Source: Legionellaceae bacterium UBA2794 (GTDB lineage: Bacteria; Pseudomonadota; Gammaproteobacteria; Legionellales; Legionellaceae). From it: a DNA stretch of 8,188 nt. The translations under genes and the position numbers were made by a program. Under the pieces are notes generated by a model, which had not been told where the DNA came from, did no database searches, and was given only the letters and a program-made list of their open reading frames with translations. Positions within the stretch are counted from its first letter, which is position 1. Each line of letters starts with the position of its first letter. Positions 1-6,578 of the stretch are shown one piece after another. The stretch spans positions 15,131 to 23,318 of the forward strand of contig DEHS01000078.1 of the NCBI GenBank assembly GCA_002352055.1, read 5' to 3'.

Positions 1-113
1 ATAAGCAAAGGGGATTGAGTTGGTATGGCGCGAGACAATCGCTACATTAAGCGCAAAATTACTTCTTTTAAAACAATAAGTTATTGATTGTTAATGATTT
101 TATAAATACGCTA

Positions 114-143
114 TTGACTGAGCCTGCTTAATCTTTTTAAGAT
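114..143 (+). promoter_or_regulatory. Possible sigma70-type promoter for the membrane-protein gene
   Basis: TTGACT at 114-119 matches the -35 consensus in five of six positions. TAAGAT at 138-143 matches the -10 consensus in four of six, with an 18-base spacer. Transcription would start near 150, so an ATG at 153 would be almost leaderless, whereas the in-frame ATG at 177 would have a short leader. The bases before this (1-113) hold no gene I can support; a weak inverted repeat (aacaat at about 72, attgtt at about 87) is present. Confidence 0.3.
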
Positions 144-152
144 GTATTTAAA

Positions 153-605
153 ATGGTTTATTTGGCTGAACGGGTTATGGCGTTGCATTTGCTGTCAATT
201 GGCGCGCTCTTATGGGCAGGAATGATAATCGGCATTTCTTTTTTAGAAAGCTGGGTAAAGTTTAAAACACCGACGCTTAGCAAGTTAGTGGGCTTAGAGG
301 TTGGACGCACTGTGTTTCACTCTTTTCATCAGGTGCAGATAGCGTTACTTTTCTTTTTAATCGTTGTGTATGTTTTGCATGCCCCCTCTTTGCTGAATAG
401 CATGTTTTTTGGGATACTCATCAGTGTTGTGTTACTGCAAGTTTTTTGGGTATTTCCAATACTTTGCCAGCGTGTTGATGAGTTGGCAAAAGGAAAGAAA
501 CCGCCTTATTCTTTTGCTCATACAGTGTATGGAATCGGGGAGTTAGTCAAATTTTTTGTTCTTTTGGCTTTAGGAATTCAGGGGTGTGAGATAGTGCTTA
601 CTTAG
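153..605 (+). CDS. Small four-helix integral membrane protein, function unknown
   Basis: A 150-residue hydrophobic protein with four probable membrane helices at about residues 10-31, 61-77, 80-103 and 128-145. Between helices 1 and 2 lies a polar stretch with FLESWVKFKTP (30-40) and GLEVGRTVF (47-55). I recall similar FLE..xKF..P and G.GR.VF signatures in small uncharacterised membrane proteins of other bacteria, but I cannot name a family. A basic loop (about 106-118, RVDELAKGKKPP) separates helices 3 and 4 and would be cytoplasmic by the positive-inside rule. There is no signal peptide, lipobox or catalytic motif. The start is uncertain: ATG 153 has no clear ribosome binding site, and ATG 177 (residue 9) lies just before the first helix and is a good alternative. 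It reads in the same direction as the next gene, 74 bases away, which appears to have its own -10 box. Confidence 0.75.
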   Translation: MVYLAERVMALHLLSIGALLWAGMIIGISFLESWVKFKTPTLSKLVGLEVGRTVFHSFHQVQIALLFFLIVVYVLHAPSLLNSMFFGILISVVLLQVFWVFPILCQRVDELAKGKKPPYSFAHTVYGIGELVKFFVLLALGIQGCEIVLT

Positions 606-647
606 TTTTCAATAAGTGTGAATACATCTATTTTTTTATATTTTTTC

Positions 648-653
648 TATAAT
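648..653 (+). promoter_or_regulatory. Perfect -10 hexamer (TATAAT) upstream of the receiver gene
   Basis: TATAAT at 648-653 is an exact -10 consensus in a T-rich intergenic stretch. No good -35 box is visible at the usual 16-18 base spacing (catcta at 625-630). Transcription would start near 660. This leaves no leader for an ATG at 665 but about 20 bases for the ATG at 680, including GAGG at 667-670. Confidence 0.4.
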
Positions 654-679
654 GAAGATAAAGCATGAGGTTTTGGCCA

Positions 680-1072
680 ATGCAGTTAATATTTCGTTTT
701 CTAATCATTGAAGAATCTATGGCCTCGCGTATTGTGATTCGTGACCAGTTCTCTCGTTTAAATCAACATGTAGATTTAGTATCTACAATGGATGAAGCAC
801 AAGAACGAATTGCCTCTATGCCTTACGATATGATTTTAATAGACAGTCATTTTTATCATGCATTGATAAAGATGGATTTTAACTCCCTGATTCCTGAACA
901 ACATAAAATAACTCCTTGCCCTTTTATTGGTATTCTGGCGAACAATAACGTTAATTTATCTCATCAAGAAGTAGTAGAAGATTATCTTTATTTTTCCAAA
1001 CCCTTTTCTCCTGAAAAAACCGCACAAATCATTGATTACCTTAAAGCCTCTTTGAATTCTTCACGAAAATAA
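680..1072 (+). CDS. Degenerate stand-alone CheY-like receiver protein
   Basis: A 130-residue protein with the layout of a response-regulator receiver domain and no output domain. The first strand ends in the acidic pair E11-E12, where most receivers have two aspartates. The third strand YDMILID ends at D55, the expected phosphorylation site. The fifth-strand lysine-proline is present as K107-P108 in FSKPF. The conserved Thr/Ser that switches the domain is replaced by alanine (IGILA, A87). It may therefore be a weakly phosphorylated or phosphorylation-independent adaptor. No histidine kinase is visible nearby. I chose ATG 680 because GAGG lies nine bases upstream and the protein then begins directly at the first strand. 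ATG 665 (five residues longer, weak GAAG seven bases upstream) is the alternative. The assignment is by fold pattern, not by recognised homologues. Confidence 0.65.
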   Translation: MQLIFRFLIIEESMASRIVIRDQFSRLNQHVDLVSTMDEAQERIASMPYDMILIDSHFYHALIKMDFNSLIPEQHKITPCPFIGILANNNVNLSHQEVVEDYLYFSKPFSPEKTAQIIDYLKASLNSSRK

Positions 1073-1244
1073 ATACCCCGCCAATTTAAAATCCAGGCCA
1101 ACCATCTTGAAGCAATCTATAATTATGTTTGTGTATTCAACGAATCATCATTTATTCTGTAGAAATAGAATTTACAAAAATCATTGACTGAATCAGCCAA
1201 GAGAATCAAACAATAGCGCTATTATCTGGTAAAGGAGGATACTT

Positions 1245-1520
1245 ATGAGAATCCATAAAGTTTCAGCATGTGCATTCATCATGATGTGGACAATATATGC
1301 AAGCAGTGTTTCTTTTGCTGCAAACAAGACTAATGCAGCCCCCATCAAACAAAAACTAATCTCTATAACTGATAATCCCTTTGGGCCTACAGTACTAACA
1401 ATGAAAGATGGAACTAGAATAATTAAGAATAAGAATGGCTCATCAGTTCAAATATATCCCGATGGATCTTTATTTATAATTAACTCCGATGGTTCTACGA
1501 TACAAAAAAATTACGAGTAA
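1245..1520 (+). CDS. Small secreted protein with four 9-residue DG repeats (G-box-like)
   Basis: A 91-residue protein with a strong Shine-Dalgarno (AAGGAGG, 1232-1238) six bases before the ATG. Residues 1-25 form a signal peptide: basic MRIHK, a hydrophobic core, then SVSFA with likely cleavage after A25, so the product should be exported. The mature part ends in four tandem units with DG, NG, DG and DG at residues 55, 64, 73 and 82, exactly nine apart, each followed by T or S and then alternating hydrophobic residues. The pattern suggests successive beta strands joined by glycine turns. It resembles the YPDG...FPNG repeats of the G-box (TCP10/CPAP C-terminal) fold, which is mainly known from centriolar proteins; that link is by pattern only. 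No catalytic residues or cysteines are seen in the mature part. TTGACT at 1184-1189 could be a -35 element, but no convincing -10 box follows; the rest of 1073-1231 shows nothing I can name. Confidence 0.75.
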   Translation: MRIHKVSACAFIMMWTIYASSVSFAANKTNAAPIKQKLISITDNPFGPTVLTMKDGTRIIKNKNGSSVQIYPDGSLFIINSDGSTIQKNYE

Positions 1521-1561
1521 AAAAATTATTGATAACAATAATTATATTTTTTAAGTTTTTT
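1519..1561. terminator. Probable bidirectional terminator between convergent genes
   Basis: A perfect 8-bp inverted repeat, aattattg (1524-1531) and caataatt (1536-1543), encloses a four-base loop. On the plus strand it is followed by T runs at 1547-1552 and 1556-1561. On the minus strand it is followed by the complement of a seven-A run (1519-1525). It lies directly after the stop of the secreted-protein gene and downstream of the minus-strand gene that ends at 1678, so it could serve both. The stem is almost all A-T pairs and therefore weak. Confidence 0.45.
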
Positions 1562-1677
1562 TAAATTTGTTATTAATTGAAGATGCTCTTATTCTAGGTG
1601 AATCATAATCTACCAAGCCTAAATTGTGTTCAGTCATTCTTTTTTAGTGACTCACATTTCTTGATGATATTGTAAGG

Positions 1678-2286
1678 TTATCCGAATGGATGTTTTTTTG
1701 GATCCCACCAACCACCAAGCGGTTCGTTTTCATCAAAATACTCATGCACTTTTTTAAAAGAATATTGAGATAATTGTTCATATTCTGATTGGGGTAACAA
1801 CATATAGTCTTCTTCGTCATCGATAATAGAGTTCAGCATCACTCCGACCAGGTGGCATCCATGCCATTTTGCACGGATAGTGCGATTTTTTCTTTTGGTG
1901 TTTTTATGACACCGTGCGGCAAAGGACTTCACTTCATCGCTCAAGAAAGCATCAAGGTAATGAAAGGTTTTGTAGGCCAGCTGAACATGGTTTGGGTGGC
2001 CTGCAAACACGGTCGGTTGTCTATTTCCTGCGGTGATGGAGGCAGTGGTGCAGCCAAAGATGTATCCTAAAAGAAAAATCAGTTCATCTGCGTAATCATC
2101 CATAGTCAGATTGCCTACGTTAAATCCCTTACTGATCTCAAAGAGTTCTGGATTAAACTTTTTAGAAAGGAGCTTTTGATTCAACAGTTCCTGACGGATT
2201 AAAAGCAGATGTGGTCCAATCTGGTGGCAATTGTCTTCGGTTAGGTAATAATTAATCGTTTTATTAAAGGGGGTTTCGGCAAGCAA
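1678..2286 (-). CDS. Hypothetical protein, possibly 5'-truncated (DUF2786-associated type?)
   Basis: A 202-residue soluble protein that I do not firmly recognise. The central part (residues 74-104), with GYIFGCTTAS and then GHPNHVQLAYKTFHYL, followed by a basic stretch (NTKRKNRTIRAKWHG, about 129-143), recalls the C-terminal region found with DUF2786, where a G-(R/H)-P-x-H-V-x-L-A-like strand-helix is followed by an arginine-rich segment; this is low confidence. The acidic C-terminus ends in a tryptophan/proline-rich tail (GGWWDPKKHPFG). The start is a problem: the frame opens after a TAG at 2311-2313, has no ATG before residue 62, and the only early start is TTG at 2286 without a good ribosome binding site. 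It may be a 5'-truncated remnant or use a weak TTG. It converges on the secreted-protein gene, and its 5' end faces the transposon. Confidence 0.55.
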   Translation of the reverse strand: MLAETPFNKTINYYLTEDNCHQIGPHLLLIRQELLNQKLLSKKFNPELFEISKGFNVGNLTMDDYADELIFLLGYIFGCTTASITAGNRQPTVFAGHPNHVQLAYKTFHYLDAFLSDEVKSFAARCHKNTKRKNRTIRAKWHGCHLVGVMLNSIIDDEEDYMLLPQSEYEQLSQYSFKKVHEYFDENEPLGGWWDPKKHPFG

Positions 2287-2391
2287 ATTACAGATTTCGC
2301 AGGTCTTGCTCTAACACTATGAATTACCAGATTTATTCCTAACCATGAAAAATTCAATTTTACCTCAAAACAACCTGTTTTTGTCCTAAAA

Positions 2392-2451
2392 ATTATTCAC
2401 ATAACTGGTTATATATGAATAATATAAACCATTTTGGTTGTATTATGTGAA
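2392..2451. other. Two mutually exclusive inverted repeats left of the transposon
   Basis: attattca (2392-2399) pairs with tgaataat (2416-2423). ttcacataa (2396-2404) pairs perfectly with ttatgtgaa (2443-2451). The two left arms overlap at 2396-2399, so only one hairpin can form at a time. A smaller hairpin (aacca, ttt, tggtt; 2427-2439) sits inside the second. The remainder of 2287-2484 shows no gene, only short frames full of stops. Confidence 0.4.
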
Positions 2452-2484
2452 GCAAGTAGCTATGCTAACTCTAGGGTTGATTAT

Positions 2485-2522
2485 CGGGCTTGGGGAGCAA
2501 TGGAACAGCCAACCGACTTAAG
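2485..2522 (+). repeat. Left 38-bp terminal inverted repeat (IRL)
   Basis: It begins cgggcttggggagc and ends gacttaag, and is identical over 38 bases to the reverse complement of 7885-7922. The inner TTAAG end and the TGGAAC block at repeat positions 17-22 agree with the classical Tn3 terminal repeat, which supports counting the outer c at 2485 as part of the repeat. The tnpA stop codon (2518-2520) lies inside it. Confidence 0.95.
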
Positions 2523-5500
2523 GCTTTTCTGTTGTTCTTAATGGCCTTAACTCACCACGTTTTACCTCATCAGGCATGGCAAAGGAATATCGTCCAAGCA
2601 TATTAATATGACTATATCCATATGCGGACAATCTGGCTAAATCTTCATCGTATACAGGGAAGCCTTCTTGTCGTAATTGATTAATGGCAGCATCCATATA
2701 AATAGTATTCCAAAGTGTAATGATATTTAAAACCAATCCAAGGGCACCTAACTGATCTTCTTGCCCGGCACGATACCTCTGATGAAGTTCCCCTCGCTTA
2801 CCATGAAAAACAGAACGACCTAAACTGTGTCTGCCTTCGCCCAAGTTTAGTTGTACCAAAGTCTGACGACGGAATGACTCATCATGAAGATAATTGAGCA
2901 TGTGGATAGTTTTGTCAATTCGTCCAATTTCGGCAATTGCTTTGGCTAAACGAGTTGGTTTATCAGCAACTTGAAGAGTGCGCATAATGCCTTCTGCAGG
3001 GACTCTCCCGAGCTTTAATGAAGCCAATAAACGTAAAATATCATCCCACTCAGGAGGAACAAGATTTATATTTATACGGCTTTTTGCCAGCACATTGAGC
3101 TTTCCATAATCAGCCAACGGATCAATCCGCCAGAATCGAGCACCACCCATATCAGCCAATCGTGGACTGAAACGAAGTCCCAACAAACGAAACAGCCCAA
3201 ACACAATATCACTGTATGCACCTGCGTCTGTCATGATCCGCGTTGGCTGTAATTCAGTCTGTTGCTCAAGAACAACGCCTAACAATATTAGGCTATCACG
3301 TAAAGTGCCTGGCACTGTTACAGCATTTAAGCCAGTTCTTTGATTAGAGATTAGATTGTACCAAGTGACACCACGACCTGATTTAAAATATTTTGGATTT
3401 GGAGCAGCGTGCACTGTTCTAACAGGTACAACGAAGCGCATGCCATCAGCCGATGCAATATCTCCTCCGCCCCATTTCTTAGCTAATGGAATTTGATTTT
3501 GAGCAGAAACTAAAATGGCATTGACCGCCATTATCGTTTCATTTCGAATATAATTTTGATCAACCCATACTAATCTATCTCTTTTTAAAGCAGGTATGTC
3601 CTCACGAACAAACGGTTCTCGTCCAGTATTGCAAGCGTCTGCTAGCAATTCAGCACATAAACTGATTAATAGATCCTCAGCACGCGCACTTCCTTCATTG
3701 ATGTGGGTAAATCCATCCGCAAATCCAGTACGTGTGGCTATCTCAAGTACCATCTCGGGTAAATCGACACGTGGTAATTTTGCTTTTACAGCGGCTCTCA
3801 ATGCTTTTAATGATGGAGGCTCATCAAGTGCATCGAGCTGAGTTAGAATCAGCTCCTCATTACCCTTAACTGTTTCAAATCGAACAGCAGGGTTATTATC
3901 AATATTTGCAGCAACTAACCGATACACTTGATGTAGTTCATCTGTAAGGCTTGTGATGGCTAACGTTGGGTCAATTGTTAAATTTAATGAGCGGCAAATC
4001 ATAGGACGTATTGCCTCCCACTCTGAGCCAGAATAAAGATTGGCTCTTGGATCAGCATACCGCCAACTCGGACTTATGAACACATCCCTATGTTTCAGTG
4101 CCGATTGCAACTTATCAAGAACGCAAAATGTATATGCAGTTCGGTCAATCGCAGTCCTTTTGCTATCCCGACCAGTTATTGATGTTATTAATGCAAGCTC
4201 TTTATCATTTGCGTTCTTTTGAACTTCCTCCATGTTTAAAATGGATTTTTTCAATTTCTTAACATGGGGTTGTTTTTTCTCTGGTACAACGATTGCCGTA
4301 ATTTTTTTATTGATAAGATCAGCGTACAAAAGTTTATCGTTATGTAAAATGATACCATCTTGGGTTTTTACAAGCTTCTTTATTACACGATAAGTGGGTC
4401 TTGGTTCGTCTTGTGGCCAATTGATAACACTGCATTCATTTTTAATAATAATATTACGTTTCCATAATGTTCCAATAATCTCCATTGGCGGTTCATCCGT
4501 TTGTTTTCCCTTTAACCATTCAAGACTGGCAAGAATAGGTTTTCCCGTTTGATTACTATCAAAATTTATTACTCGAAGGAGCGAAGGTAAAAATTTCTGA
4601 ACTGTTTTTTCCTTTTGCTCAAGCTCATGATAGAACACATTACTTGGCGGCCTGATTAAGGCAGTGGCATTTTCAACTGCAGAGACAAGCGCTTCATGAC
4701 CTACTTTTGTATAAATTGTGTCCCGAATTTCATGATCAGATAATTCTGTATTCAGTAGTAATTTACATGCATCAACCAATGTGGCTGTAGCTTGATCGAG
4801 ATCTTTAAGAGTTCGCAGTCGTGTATTTTTATTTTCTTGCTTGGCCTTTGAGAATAAATCGCGCAATACCATACTGAGCACGTCCAGAGAATCATCTTGG
4901 GAGTCTGACTCAAAATGATTCGCAAACGCAACGAGCGTCGCCATTTTACGCTCAAACGGCAAGCGGTTGATGGCTGTAATTTTTGCCGTATTAGCAAAGC
5001 GTGCAAGTGTTGCAATTTTGCAGGCGGGGATGCGGTACAGTGGTAATTCAACACTAATATTGCGGGCAGACTCAACCCGTTTTAATGCTTGCACAAGAGC
5101 TGTGCTACTGATGCTAACCGGACCTTTACGCAGTTTATCAAGCAATGACAGATGTTCGTCATCCTCTACTACCAAGAGGTCATTCAGTTTTTCCTGTTGT
5201 GATGCGCTTAAATTTTTAATCAACATTCGCCATAAGCGAGACTCCATCCTGGAGCGAATTTCTGCAACAAAACGCTCAAGGACTGTAATACCTGGTAACA
5301 ATATTTTGTTGGTCGATAGCCAACCCACTGCATAATCAAAAAGTACTCCAGGTCTGTCAGTACCAGTCCAGCATAGTGCACATAATATGCGACCAAGACG
5401 ATAACGACTACCTTTTTCAGCAAATTCTATATAGCCATAACGCGCTCGAATTTCAACAGCATGACGCCAACGTTGCTCACTTTTCATGTACATTGATATG

Positions 5501-5775
5501 CAACTTTCAGGATCATTAACCTTGATTTGATTAGCAACTCGCTCAATTACCACATGAGGAATCTGATTCAAGTCAGAAATAAAAGTTCCAATAAATCGAA
5601 CTGTTGTCAGCTGTAATGCATAACCTAATCTGCTGAAGTAACCACGCTTGTTTGCAATCCATTCCATATCCTGATCATCGAGGAAAAAAAGGCTATCTAC
5701 GATATCTGATGGTAGGTCAGTAGGATATTTAGCGTAATTGTCACATTGTACTGGGGAGAGAAAACTAACAGGCAT
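2518..5775 (-). CDS. tnpA: Tn3-family transposase TnpA
   Basis: A 1,085-residue DDE transposase that cuts and joins the 38-bp ends in replicative transposition. The N-terminus MPVSFLSPVQCDNY and GYALQLTTVRFIGTF (about 50-64) are typical of the Tn3 TnpA N-terminal domain (DUF4158 type). The catalytic domain shows SADGMRF with D777, MTDAGAYSD with D850 followed by FGLFRLLGLRFSPRLADMG, and LGEGRHSLGR with E980. The spacings (73 and 130 residues) match the D-D-E triad as I recall it for Tn4430 TnpA, so the enzyme looks active. It is about 90-100 residues longer than the usual ~990, with the extra length lying before the triad. I chose ATG 5775 because it gives the family's MPV.F start; the further-upstream TTG at 5805 falls inside a resolvase-site palindrome. 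Only a weak GGAT precedes the ATG. The stop codon is supplied by IRL. Confidence 0.96.
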   Translation of the reverse strand: MPVSFLSPVQCDNYAKYPTDLPSDIVDSLFFLDDQDMEWIANKRGYFSRLGYALQLTTVRFIGTFISDLNQIPHVVIERVANQIKVNDPESCISMYMKSEQRWRHAVEIRARYGYIEFAEKGSRYRLGRILCALCWTGTDRPGVLFDYAVGWLSTNKILLPGITVLERFVAEIRSRMESRLWRMLIKNLSASQQEKLNDLLVVEDDEHLSLLDKLRKGPVSISSTALVQALKRVESARNISVELPLYRIPACKIATLARFANTAKITAINRLPFERKMATLVAFANHFESDSQDDSLDVLSMVLRDLFSKAKQENKNTRLRTLKDLDQATATLVDACKLLLNTELSDHEIRDTIYTKVGHEALVSAVENATALIRPPSNVFYHELEQKEKTVQKFLPSLLRVINFDSNQTGKPILASLEWLKGKQTDEPPMEIIGTLWKRNIIIKNECSVINWPQDEPRPTYRVIKKLVKTQDGIILHNDKLLYADLINKKITAIVVPEKKQPHVKKLKKSILNMEEVQKNANDKELALITSITGRDSKRTAIDRTAYTFCVLDKLQSALKHRDVFISPSWRYADPRANLYSGSEWEAIRPMICRSLNLTIDPTLAITSLTDELHQVYRLVAANIDNNPAVRFETVKGNEELILTQLDALDEPPSLKALRAAVKAKLPRVDLPEMVLEIATRTGFADGFTHINEGSARAEDLLISLCAELLADACNTGREPFVREDIPALKRDRLVWVDQNYIRNETIMAVNAILVSAQNQIPLAKKWGGGDIASADGMRFVVPVRTVHAAPNPKYFKSGRGVTWYNLISNQRTGLNAVTVPGTLRDSLILLGVVLEQQTELQPTRIMTDAGAYSDIVFGLFRLLGLRFSPRLADMGGARFWRIDPLADYGKLNVLAKSRININLVPPEWDDILRLLASLKLGRVPAEGIMRTLQVADKPTRLAKAIAEIGRIDKTIHMLNYLHDESFRRQTLVQLNLGEGRHSLGRSVFHGKRGELHQRYRAGQEDQLGALGLVLNIITLWNTIYMDAAINQLRQEGFPVYDEDLARLSAYGYSHINMLGRYSFAMPDEVKRGELRPLRTTEKP

Positions 5776-5799
5776 GTTTATCCAAATCGACAGGTGTTG

Positions 5800-5895
5800 T
5801 TGCAAAACTTAGAAGTTTTGCAATTTTTAAAGATGCCTTATTCTGCCTGGCTCAAATTTGTTGCAAAAATCAGATGCAAAAGTCTATTATTTTGC
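5800..5895. promoter_or_regulatory. Probable resolution site (res) between tnpA and tnpR
   Basis: Two inverted motifs share exactly the same geometry, gcaaaa-N8-ttttgc: 5802-5821, extended to a perfect 10-bp palindrome arm at 5800-5809 and 5814-5823, and 5876-5895. Their centres are 74 bp apart, about seven helical turns. Another gcaaaa half-site lies at 5863-5868, and the palindrome tttgcaaa at 5903-5910. TnpR dimers are expected to bind such sites, one of them being the crossover site. Which is site I cannot be decided by eye; the tnpR-proximal one overlaps the tnpR promoter, which would give autoregulation, and the other lies 25 bases before the tnpA ATG. Confidence 0.7.
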
Positions 5896-5903
5896 GATAT
5901 AAT
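5875..5903 (+). promoter_or_regulatory. Probable tnpR promoter
   Basis: A perfect TATAAT at 5898-5903 is preceded at 17 bases by a poor -35 (tgcaaa, 5875-5880). The promoter overlaps the tnpR-proximal dimer motif (5876-5895), so resolvase binding should block it. A Shine-Dalgarno (AAGGGA, 5918-5923) then lies six bases before the tnpR ATG. Confidence 0.5.
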
Positions 5904-5929
5904 TTGCAAACTAATTTAAGGGAATAATA

Positions 5930-6481
5930 ATGAAAATAGGTTATGCGCGTGTCTCGACCACTGAACAAAATTTAGACTTGCAATTGACTGCTCTGAAAGA
6001 AGCTGGTTGTGGCCGAATTTATCAAGAAAAAATTTCTGGGGCAAAACTAGACCGTCCTGAACTACAGCGCTTGATCGATCAACTTCGTCCAGATGATATT
6101 GTCGTTGTGTGTAAATTAGATCGGCTCGCTCGATCGACACAAAATTTATTAGAAATAGCTGATCGAATAAGAACTGCGGAGGCTTCCTTCTGTTCACTTG
6201 CGGAGCCATGGGCAGATACCTCTTCTCATACAGGAAAAATGATCATGACTGTATTTGCCGGTATTGCTGAATTTGAGCGGGACTTAATTCGTGAACGTAC
6301 TGGTGCTGGTCGAGTTGCAGCTAAGGAGCGAGGGGTTCGTTTTGGACGTCCTGAAAAAATGAATGAAGAACAAAAATTATTGGCTAAGCGTTTATTGCAA
6401 GAGGATAAGTCAGTTAGAGAAATTGCTAAAACCTTTAATGTCCACAAAGCGACAATTTACCGTTTACTAGAGTTACAATGA
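5930..6481 (+). CDS. tnpR: Serine site-specific recombinase TnpR (resolvase)
   Basis: A 183-residue small serine recombinase of the resolvase/invertase family that should resolve cointegrates at the adjacent res site. The N-terminal YARVSTTEQ carries R7 and the nucleophile S9. KLDRLARS (62-69) supplies D64, R65 and R68 of the active site. The long dimerisation helix runs through about 104-127 (TGKMIMTVFAGIAEFERDLI), followed by GRPEKM and a C-terminal helix-turn-helix with SVREIAKTFNVHKATIYRLL (about 160-179). Length and motifs are normal and nothing is broken. The start has a good Shine-Dalgarno (AAGGGA). The gene diverges from tnpA and is followed closely by a small ORF and the transporter in the same direction, suggesting cotranscription. 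A DNA invertase of the same family cannot be excluded by sequence alone, but the Tn3 context favours resolvase. Confidence 0.94.
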   Translation: MKIGYARVSTTEQNLDLQLTALKEAGCGRIYQEKISGAKLDRPELQRLIDQLRPDDIVVVCKLDRLARSTQNLLEIADRIRTAEASFCSLAEPWADTSSHTGKMIMTVFAGIAEFERDLIRERTGAGRVAAKERGVRFGRPEKMNEEQKLLAKRLLQEDKSVREIAKTFNVHKATIYRLLELQ

Positions 6482-6494
6482 GGATAAAATTTAT

Positions 6495-6578
6495 ATGAGA
6501 TTATTGAGCAGTAAGGGAGTTGATAACGTGGACGCAATGTGCAAAATACTAAACCACTTGGAGCGAAAACTTCCATGA
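6495..6578 (+). CDS. 27-codon small ORF translationally coupled to the MFS gene
   Basis: ATG at 6495 opens a 27-codon frame (MRLLSSKGVDNVDAMCKI through to HLERKLP) preceded by GAGGA at 6480-6484, ten bases upstream and overlapping the tnpR stop. Its TGA (6576-6578) overlaps the ATG of the transporter (6575-6577) as ATGA, the classic arrangement for translational coupling. A second possible entry is GTG 6528 with AAGGGAG at 6513-6519. It may be a leader peptide that controls transporter translation, or the remnant of a gene lost from this spot. I recognise no family, and such a short frame could be chance. Confidence 0.4.
   Translation: MRLLSSKGVDNVDAMCKILNHLERKLP

Noticed and set aside
5..82. 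Coding-like frame at the left edge (KGIELVWRETIATLSAKLL)
   Set aside because: A stop at 2-4 closes the frame immediately upstream and there is no ATG or ribosome binding site, so I cannot call it the end of an upstream gene.
1629..1652. agtca...tgact hairpin as a terminator
   Set aside because: The stem is only five bases with a long T-rich loop; the repeat at 1524-1543 is better.
1852..2070. 72-codon plus-strand frame
   Set aside because: It is antisense to the minus-strand hypothetical gene and has no domain or initiation signal.
3596..5423. Plus-strand and alternate minus-strand frames inside tnpA
   Set aside because: They overlap the intact transposase completely, lack ribosome binding sites and show no recognisable domains.
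5776..5805. TTG-initiated N-terminal extension of tnpA
   Set aside because: It begins inside the resolvase-site palindrome, and the family's usual start (MPV.F) is at ATG 5775.
5916..6447. Minus-strand frames opposite tnpR
   Set aside because: They are antisense shadows of the clearly conserved recombinase.
6539..6574. GTG start for the MFS gene
   Set aside because: It has no ribosome binding site and adds a polar stretch; ATG 6575 has GGAG upstream and the ATGA overlap. It remains possible.
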